From Oscillospiraceae bacterium (lineage in GTDB: Bacteria > Bacillota_A > Clostridia > Oscillospirales > Oscillospiraceae), in assembly GCA_017550765.1 (NCBI GenBank), contig JAFZOC010000032.1, positions 1 through 6,228 on the forward strand: DNA of 6,228 bases. Direction: 5' to 3'. A program made the translations under genes and the position numbers. The notes beneath the pieces were generated by a model, which was given only the letters and a program-made list of their open reading frames with translations, had not been told where the DNA came from and did not search any database. Numbering within the stretch: the stretch's first letter is position 1; each line of letters opens with the position of its first letter. Below, piece after piece: positions 1 to 4,415 of this stretch.

Positions 1-84
1 GGCACCCTCACCATCTCCGGCACCGGGGCGATGACCACCTTTACCAGCACCACGGGCATGCCCTGGAACAGCTACAAGAGCTCG
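1..84 (+). other. Pre-LRR lead-in motif (GTLTISGTGAM...PW)
   Basis: Residues 1-28 in frame 1 read GTLTISGTGAM followed by a short spacer and MPWNSY. A G-L-I-S-G-G-M...PW motif commonly sits directly before BspA-type repeats in Firmicutes surface proteins (family knowledge). Its presence at the very first base shows that the gene starts upstream of the window. Confidence 0.7.
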
Positions 85-2304
85 ATCAAGAGCCTTGTGG
101 TCGAGCAGGGCGTGACGACGATCAGCCAGTACGCGTTCCATTCCTGCACGAAGCTGACGTCCGTCTCCCTGCCCGCCGGGCTGAAGAGCGCCGGGCAAAA
201 GGCGTTCTACGGATGCACGACGCTGCAGGCGATCTCGCTCCCGAACAGCGTCACCAGTCTTGGCAGCGGCGCGTTCACCGGATGCAAGGCGCTGAGCTCC
301 GTTCAGCTCTCCGAAGGGATGACCTCGCTGGCCAGCAATATTTTCGAGAACTGTACCGGCCTGACCGCGATCGCGCTCCCCTCCGGCATCAAGACGATCG
401 AGGCGTCGGCGTTCACCAGATGCAGCGGTCTTGTGACGGTGGCGCTGCCCGACGCGCTGACCAGCATCGGCGCATCCGCGTTCCAGTCGTGCTCGTCGCT
501 GAGCGGCGTTCAGATCCCCGCCGGTGTGACGCGGATCTCGGACAAGGCTTTCAGCGGCTGCTCGAACTTGGCGACGGTCCGGCTCCTGGGGGATCGGCTC
601 ACGACCATCGGCATTTCCGCCTTCCTCAACTGCACCTCGCTGACCAGTCTGACCATCCCGGATGTGGTCGATCAGCTCTCGATCATGGGCACTGCCTTCA
701 AAGGCTGCACGGGCTTGACGGAGATCGTGTTCCTCGGAGACGCCCCCAGCTTCTCCGCGACCTGCTTCACCGACGTCACCGCTGAGGCCAGGTATCCCGG
801 GGATAACGCCACCTGGACCTTGGACATGCTCCAGGACTACGGCGGCAGCATCACCTGGGCCGCCCGGGGGGACTACGGCCTCGCCATCGACGGCGTGGCC
901 GTGACGGGGCCCAACGCGGCCGACGTGCTGGGCGACGGGGTCTTCGCCTATGACGCCGCTTCCAACACCCTCACCGTCAGCGGCAGCTACGCCAACACCA
1001 GCGGCCAGCCCACGATCCGCAACAGCGGCGCGGCGGGCCTCACGATCAGTGTGCCTGCGGATCTCACCCTCTCCGGCGCCTGCGATCTGCTGGCCCTGGA
1101 TGCGGACACCACCATCACTGGCGAAGGCCACCTGCGCCTGCAGACCGTGGACGCCAAGGCGGTGGGCGTGGGCGCGGGCGTGACGCTGACCGTGGATCAC
1201 GCCGCCGTGGCCGCCCTGAACGACGGCGGCAAGGCCGACTACGGCTTCATGGGCGCGGGCGCCGGCGGCTCCAGGCTGGTGATCGACAGCTCCGCCCTGG
1301 TCATCATCATCAACGACGGCGGCAAGTCCTTCTCCGGCTTTGACGGCGGCATCACCCCGATCGACGCGGAGATCTTGGGCGACAACTACGTCTCCGGCGG
1401 CGAGATCGTGGGCGAGACGCCCACAAATATCTGGATCCAGCCGGCGATCTACGATCTGAAGATCGACGGCGTGACCGTCAGGCCCAGCAACTGCGCGGAC
1501 GTACTGGGCAACGGCGTCTTCGCCTACGACCCGGACGCCAATGTCCTGACCATCCACGACAGCTATAACACCACCTACACCGCCACCGCCGAGATCCTGA
1601 TCGACAACGCGATCCCGGACCTGACCATCGTGGCGGTGCCGGACGCCCAGGGCCACGGCCCCAGCTTCCTGACCGACAACAACAGTACCTTCTTCAGGTT
1701 CATCTACAGCACCGCGGACATCACCATCACCGGCGACTGCGAGTTCTATCTCCAGGGCATCAGCGGCCGCAGCAGCAGCGGCGTCTACCTGGACGGCACG
1801 GCGAGCCTGACCTTGGACGGGGCCTCGCTGTCCTTCCTGGGCATGACCTACTGCCTGCGCGGCAACGGGACCGGCGCCCTGCACGTGATCGACAGCAGCG
1901 GCTACCTGGATGCGGATGTCCGGGCCATCTCCGGCTTCGGCAGCATCGACTTCACGGGCTGCACCGTGGTCCGGCCCGAGGGCTATCAGATCGTCAACGG
2001 CTCCGTGGTGGAGGCTGACGGCAGCGCCGCTACCTTCGTGGAGATCGGCGACTTTGAGTACGACCTGTACGTCTGCGGGCAGCAGGTCTTCAGCAGGAAC
2101 AGCGCGGACATCCTGGGCGACGGCGTCTTCTCCTACGACGCGGACAGCAACACCCTGACCATCCACGGGAGCGCCAGCTACGCAGGCTCCAGCTCCATGA
2201 TCGAGAACCATATCGACGGGCTCGCCATCGCGGTCCCCAACGACGCTGCCCTGACCTTCACCAGCGCCACATACTCCCGCGTGATCGACAGCGACGGGAT
2301 CTGA
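1..2304 (+). CDS. BspA-like leucine-rich repeat surface protein, N-terminal piece (partial, ends at frameshift stop)
   Basis: Frame 1 is open from the first base of the window and ends at TGA 2302-2304. The first ATG (31) is not the real start. The codons before it read GTLTISGTGA, the standard lead-in to BspA-type repeats, and no ribosome binding site precedes the ATG. In order it encodes the lead-in (residues 1-28), nine LRR_5 repeats and a cap (29-290), module M1 (291-482), module M2 (484-685) and the first third of module M3 (from 687). The stop falls in the middle of M3's conserved body, exactly where other modules read GDLT or GSLT, so it is not a natural C terminus. There is no anchor, dockerin or sorting signal before it. 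The product is probably secreted and binds a surface ligand through its repeats. No enzyme motif is seen. Confidence 0.88.
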   Translation, partial: GTLTISGTGAMTTFTSTTGMPWNSYKSSIKSLVVEQGVTTISQYAFHSCTKLTSVSLPAGLKSAGQKAFYGCTTLQAISLPNSVTSLGSGAFTGCKALSSVQLSEGMTSLASNIFENCTGLTAIALPSGIKTIEASAFTRCSGLVTVALPDALTSIGASAFQSCSSLSGVQIPAGVTRISDKAFSGCSNLATVRLLGDRLTTIGISAFLNCTSLTSLTIPDVVDQLSIMGTAFKGCTGLTEIVFLGDAPSFSATCFTDVTAEARYPGDNATWTLDMLQDYGGSITWAARGDYGLAIDGVAVTGPNAADVLGDGVFAYDAASNTLTVSGSYANTSGQPTIRNSGAAGLTISVPADLTLSGACDLLALDADTTITGEGHLRLQTVDAKAVGVGAGVTLTVDHAAVAALNDGGKADYGFMGAGAGGSRLVIDSSALVIIINDGGKSFSGFDGGITPIDAEILGDNYVSGGEIVGETPTNIWIQPAIYDLKIDGVTVRPSNCADVLGNGVFAYDPDANVLTIHDSYNTTYTATAEILIDNAIPDLTIVAVPDAQGHGPSFLTDNNSTFFRFIYSTADITITGDCEFYLQGISGRSSSGVYLDGTASLTLDGASLSFLGMTYCLRGNGTGALHVIDSSGYLDADVRAISGFGSIDFTGCTVVRPEGYQIVNGSVVEADGSAATFVEIGDFEYDLYVCGQQVFSRNSADILGDGVFSYDADSNTLTIHGSASYAGSSSMIENHIDGLAIAVPNDAALTFTSATYSRVIDSDGI
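85..870 (+). repeat. Nine BspA-like LRR_5 repeats plus C-terminal cap
   Basis: The repeats have the form L..V.LP..VTSIG..AF..C..L. The conserved cysteine codons start at 145, 214, 283, 352, 421, 490 and 559, an exact 69-base (23-residue) period. They continue at 631 and 706, giving 24- and 25-residue repeats. A degenerate tenth unit (GDAPSFSATCF, Cys at 763) leads into a cap ending YPGDNATWTLDMLQDYGGSI followed by TW. That ending is typical for the C terminus of BspA LRR arrays. Known: such arrays form curved solenoids in adhesins and other surface proteins, with the cysteine and phenylalanine packed in the core. Inferred: a ligand-binding or spacer array at the cell surface. The exact spacing indicates tandem duplication of a 69-base unit. 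Confidence 0.93.
871..1446 (+). repeat. Module M1: header, predicted beta-solenoid body, tail
   Basis: The header reads YGLAIDGVAVTGPNAADVLG then DGVFAYDAASNTLTV, the first of seven copies. The body has spaced short strands (LTISV, DLTLSG, TTITGEGHLRL, VTLTVDH), which suggests a parallel beta-solenoid. The tail (NYVSGGEIVGETPTNIWIQP) is the degenerate form of the module ending. It follows the LRR cap directly, and at about 192 residues it is the shortest module. It has a single cysteine (GACDLL). No named family is assigned with confidence. Some resemblance to beta-helical carbohydrate-binding domains is possible, but that is inference. Confidence 0.75.
1450..2055 (+). repeat. Module M2: header, predicted beta-solenoid body, tail
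   Basis: The header reads YDLKIDGVTVRPSNCADVLG then NGVFAYDPDANVLTI. It is the only copy with Asn in place of Asp in the LGDG element. The body contains DITITGDCEFYLQG and ASLTLDGASLSFLG. The tail contains TVVRPEGYQIVNGSVVEADG and closes with ATFVEIG. Length is about 202 residues. It begins immediately after the IWIQP that ends M1, with no linker. Its cysteines (NCAD, GDCEF, YCLRG, TGCTV) do not line up with those of M1. Confidence 0.75.
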
Positions 2305-2648
2305 CGATCGTCGGCCCGGGCAAGCTGACCATCCACGGCAACGGCAGGACCGAGAGCTGCGGCGTCTTCGTCAGCAATGACGGCGGCAGCCTGACCTTCC
2401 GGGACGCGGACGTGCTGGTGGAGGGCGTGGCCTGCGGCGTGTCCGGCGCGGCCAACAGCATCCAGACCCTCAACGTCAGCAGTTCCTTCCTGGAGGTCCA
2501 TGCGACCTCCGCCGCGGTGTCCCGCTTCAACGGCGGCGTCACCGCGGACTACGGCCGCATCGCCCAGCCCCGCTATTTCGCCTATGACAGCTACGGCACC
2601 CTCTGCGGGTCCGACCTGAGCCCTGCGCTGGACGCTCTCATCGGCAAG
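2059..2648 (+). repeat. Module M3, interrupted by the first frameshift
   Basis: The header reads YDLYVCGQQVFSRNSADILG then DGVFSYDADSNTLTIHG in frame 1. The body continues in frame 3 after ~2298 with DLTIVGPGKLTIHG, GSLTFRDADVLVEG and LNVSSSFLEVHA. The tail region (VTADYGRIAQPRYFAYDSYG) is atypical and runs straight into an InlB-type repeat instead of another header. Length after correction is about 197 residues, matching M1 and M2. That match supports a simple one-base loss rather than a larger rearrangement at the break. Confidence 0.78.
2293..2304 (+). other. Frameshift site 1 (one base missing; frame 1 to frame 3; creates TGA)
   Basis: In frame 1 the codons read GAC GGG ATC TGA. If one more G (or C) follows GAC GG, the reading becomes GAC GGG GAT CTG ACG ATC, i.e. 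DGDLTIVG. Sister modules have KGDLTVRG (M4) and NGSLTIEA (M7) at the same place. The simplest change is loss of one base in a GGG run at 2296-2298. No classic slippery heptamer is present. Confidence 0.85.
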
Positions 2649-4415
2649 TATCTGATCATAGACTTCGACGCCAACGGCCACGGCGAGGCGCCCCCGTACC
2701 AGGCCCTGCGCCCCGGCCAGACCGCGACCCGGCCGGACGACCTCGCCGAGTCGGGCTGGGTCTTCGGCGGCTGGTACAGCGACGCGGCGTGCACGGAGCT
2801 CTATGACTTCAGCGCCTCCGTGACGGAGGACCTGATCCTCGACGCCATGTGGGAGAAGTACATCATCGTCTACGACGTCTGGATCGGCGAGACCCGCGTG
2901 ACCAGCGACAATGCCGCCGACATCCTGGGCGACGGCACGGCCAGCTACGATCCCCAGACCAGGACCCTGACCCTGACCGGCGCGGTCCTCAGCCAGGCCA
3001 GCGGCGACCATGGCTACATCATCAAGTCGAAGGGCGATCTGACCGTCAGGGGCAGCGCCGCGATCGAAAACAGCACGGATCTCTGCGCCGGCATCGTAGC
3101 CGACGGCGATCTGACGCTGGACGGCAGCTTTACCATCTCCACCGTCGGCATCTGTGTCGACGCCTTCTACGGCACGCTCACCGCCACCAACGGTTCCACC
3201 CTCACGGCGACCACCCATCCCAGCCTCTCCACCTACTCCGGCGAAGCCATCAACGGCCGCGTGGTCGTCATCGAGGGCGGCAGCACGGTGACGGCGAAGA
3301 CCACCGCGTATCAGAACGCGGCCATCCACGCCCGTCAGGGGCTCTCCATCACCGGCGGCTCCGTCGTCGATCTGGAGTCGGCCGCGTACAACGCCGTCTA
3401 CGCGGAAGCGGATCTGACGATCGTCGACAGCACGCTGACCGCCAGGGGCTCCGCCGTTTCGGACTATTACGGCGCGATCGACCTGGGCCAGGGGACGCTC
3501 CAGCTCTCGGGCGTTGCGATCGTGATGCCCGTCGGCGGCACGGTGGGCGTCGGCTGGCAGGGCGGCACCGTCCTGGAGCCGGACGGCGAGACCGGAGCCA
3601 GGACCGTGCGCATCGAGCCGCTCGTGGAGTACGATCTCTGGCTGGGCGAGACCCGGGTGTCCAACGCGAACAGGCATGACATCCTGAGCGACGGCACGGC
3701 CAGCTTCGATCCTGCGACCGGCACCCTGACGCTGAACAGCCTCACCGGCGTGACGGGACGGCATAGCAACGCCCTGATCTATTCAAGGATCGACCTGACG
3801 CTGGAGCTGGTGGGATCCAGCACCCTGACGGATACGGCGACGGTGCAGAGCACCGGGTACTACGTCTTCGACGCCGACGGCCATTCGCTCACCGTTACGG
3901 GCGACGGCAGCCTGAGCATCGCCCTGAACATCAGTACCAAGTCCGACGGCGGCCATGCGCTGCGCTGCGGCTCGCTGCTGATGGATGGCGGGTCCCTGGC
4001 TCTCTCCGCCGTAAAAGGGATCAGCGGGAACAATTATTGGGTCGGAGGCCTGAAAACCGAGAGCCTCACGGTGCTCGGCGGAAGACTTCTCTCGACGGGC
4101 GACTCCCTATTCGCTGCTCTCCGACGGCGGCCTTGCCGTGGGGGAGAGCCATATGCTCAGGGCCGGGAGGAACGCCGCCGGGACGAACGCCAGCTACCTC
4201 ACGGTGGAAGAGTTCCTGGCCGGCAATACCGTCAGCTCTCCGTATCGCTATCTGCTGATCGAGCCGGCCCCCGAGTTCGACGTCTGGCTGGGCGAGACCC
4301 GGGTGACCGGGCTGAACATGCGCGACGTCCTGGGCGACGGCACTGTGAGCTACGACCCCAACGAGGATACCCTGACCTTCACCGCCAACGCCCCCGCCAT
4401 CACGGGCGTCCATGA
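2298..4415 (+). CDS. Middle piece of the same modular surface protein (frame 3; modules M3-M5 and InlB repeat)
   Basis: Frame 3 continues module M3 directly from the break: codons from 2298 read DLTIVGPGKLTIHG, which joins the VIDSDG encoded in frame 1. It then carries the rest of M3, an InlB-type repeat (2649-2852), M4 (2871-3626) and the first part of M5 (from 3630). Conserved coding ends around 4104-4117. From there to TGA 4413-4415 the translation becomes arginine-rich (ALRRRPCRGG...) and unlike the modules, because it is an out-of-frame reading of M5 and M6. The first possible start inside this piece is GTG 2412, within the M3 body and with no ribosome binding site, so separate translation is unlikely. 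Treat it as the interior of the gene that begins upstream. Confidence 0.85.
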   Translation, partial: DLTIVGPGKLTIHGNGRTESCGVFVSNDGGSLTFRDADVLVEGVACGVSGAANSIQTLNVSSSFLEVHATSAAVSRFNGGVTADYGRIAQPRYFAYDSYGTLCGSDLSPALDALIGKYLIIDFDANGHGEAPPYQALRPGQTATRPDDLAESGWVFGGWYSDAACTELYDFSASVTEDLILDAMWEKYIIVYDVWIGETRVTSDNAADILGDGTASYDPQTRTLTLTGAVLSQASGDHGYIIKSKGDLTVRGSAAIENSTDLCAGIVADGDLTLDGSFTISTVGICVDAFYGTLTATNGSTLTATTHPSLSTYSGEAINGRVVVIEGGSTVTAKTTAYQNAAIHARQGLSITGGSVVDLESAAYNAVYAEADLTIVDSTLTARGSAVSDYYGAIDLGQGTLQLSGVAIVMPVGGTVGVGWQGGTVLEPDGETGARTVRIEPLVEYDLWLGETRVSNANRHDILSDGTASFDPATGTLTLNSLTGVTGRHSNALIYSRIDLTLELVGSSTLTDTATVQSTGYYVFDADGHSLTVTGDGSLSIALNISTKSDGGHALRCGSLLMDGGSLALSAVKGISGNNYWVGGLKTESLTVLGGRLLSTGDSLFAALRRRPCRGGEPYAQGREERRRDERQLPHGGRVPGRQYRQLSVSLSADRAGPRVRRLAGRDPGDRAEHARRPGRRHCELRPQRGYPDLHRQRPRHHGRP
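2649..2852 (+). other. InlB B-repeat / Listeria-Bacteroides repeat (first copy)
   Basis: Frame 3 reads IIDFDANGHGEAPP, then TATRPDDLAESGWVFGGWYS and LILDAMWEKY. The pattern FDANG-G.....G....P-P...G..F.GWY.D......F.......D.......W is diagnostic of the InlB B-repeat (Flg_new) fold, and the roughly 68-residue length is normal. Known: these are beta-grasp-like repeats in secreted Firmicutes proteins. It separates M1-M3 from M4-M7, so it may be a spacer between two solenoid blocks. Confidence 0.9.
2871..3626 (+). repeat. Module M4: header, longer predicted beta-solenoid body, clear tail
   Basis: The header reads YDVWIGETRVTSDNAADILG then DGTASYDPQTRTLTLTG. It is the first of the second header group (GETRV, DGT.SYD). 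The body shows a regular strand series (GDLTVRG, GDLTLDG, GTLTATNG, GLSITGG, ADLTIVDS), the best evidence in the window for a parallel beta-helix. The tail reads IVMPVGGTVGVGWQGGTVLE, then PDGE and TVRIEP. Length is about 252 residues. Bases 2925-2951 of the header are identical to 5131-5157 in M7. Confidence 0.77.
3630..4269 (+). repeat. Module M5, interrupted by the second frameshift
   Basis: The header reads YDLWLGETRVSNANRHDILS then DGTASFDPATGTLTLNS, in frame 3. It is the most divergent of its group in the LGDG element (LSDG) and has SFD for SYD. The body has DLTLELVG, HSLTVTGDGSLSIALN and ESLTVLGGRLLSTGD. After ~4104-4117 the frame changes and the module ends in frame 1 with LAVGESHMLRAGRNAAGTNA, then PYRYLLIEPAP. 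Corrected length is about 215 residues. Bases 3639-3659 of the header are identical to 4285-4305 of M6. Confidence 0.77.
4102..4120 (+). other. Frameshift site 2 (one extra base; frame 3 to frame 1)
   Basis: Frame 3 gives GRLLSTGDS before this point and arginine-rich nonsense after it. Frame 1 gives LLSDGGLAVGESHML after it, the expected M5 tail. The exact base is uncertain. An extra C in CCC 4105-4107 would give DS-YSLLSDGG, whereas an extra G at 4116 would give DSLFA-LSDGG. Either is one inserted base, the opposite of site 1, so the original frame is restored. Confidence 0.83.

Noticed and set aside
31..33. ATG as a true gene start
   Set aside because: Frame 1 is open to base 1 with a recognisable GTLTISGTGA coding motif before the ATG, and there is no ribosome binding site.
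2293..2304. Programmed -1 ribosomal frameshift
   Set aside because: No X-XXY-YYZ slippery heptamer is present at GAC GGG ATC TGA, and I see no reason for programmed shifting in this protein type. The second, opposite break makes simple indels more likely.
2910..2951. Header element D.LGDGT.SYD as a dockerin-like calcium loop
   Set aside because: It resembles the dockerin DVNGDG motif, but position 3 is Leu rather than Asn or Asp, and the last Asp is at position 11 instead of 12. No second loop or linking helix follows.
2849..3679. Plus-strand ORF in another frame (276 codons)
   Set aside because: It is Arg/His/Gln-rich and overlaps M4, which is clearly coded in frame 3.
2178..3764. Long minus-strand ORF (528 codons)
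   Set aside because: It lies opposite modules M3-M5. Its translation is a low-complexity mix of Arg, Gly, Ala, Asp and Val with no recognisable domain, as expected for the antisense of a GC-rich gene. It also crosses the first frameshift, while the plus strand has clear homologous repeats.
4140..4155. GGGGGAG six bases before ATG 4153 as a real translation start
   Set aside because: It lies inside the conserved tail of module M5, and the codons upstream of the ATG are part of the module. The purine run is explained by Val-Gly-Glu codons. Restart after a broken frame is possible but unsupported.
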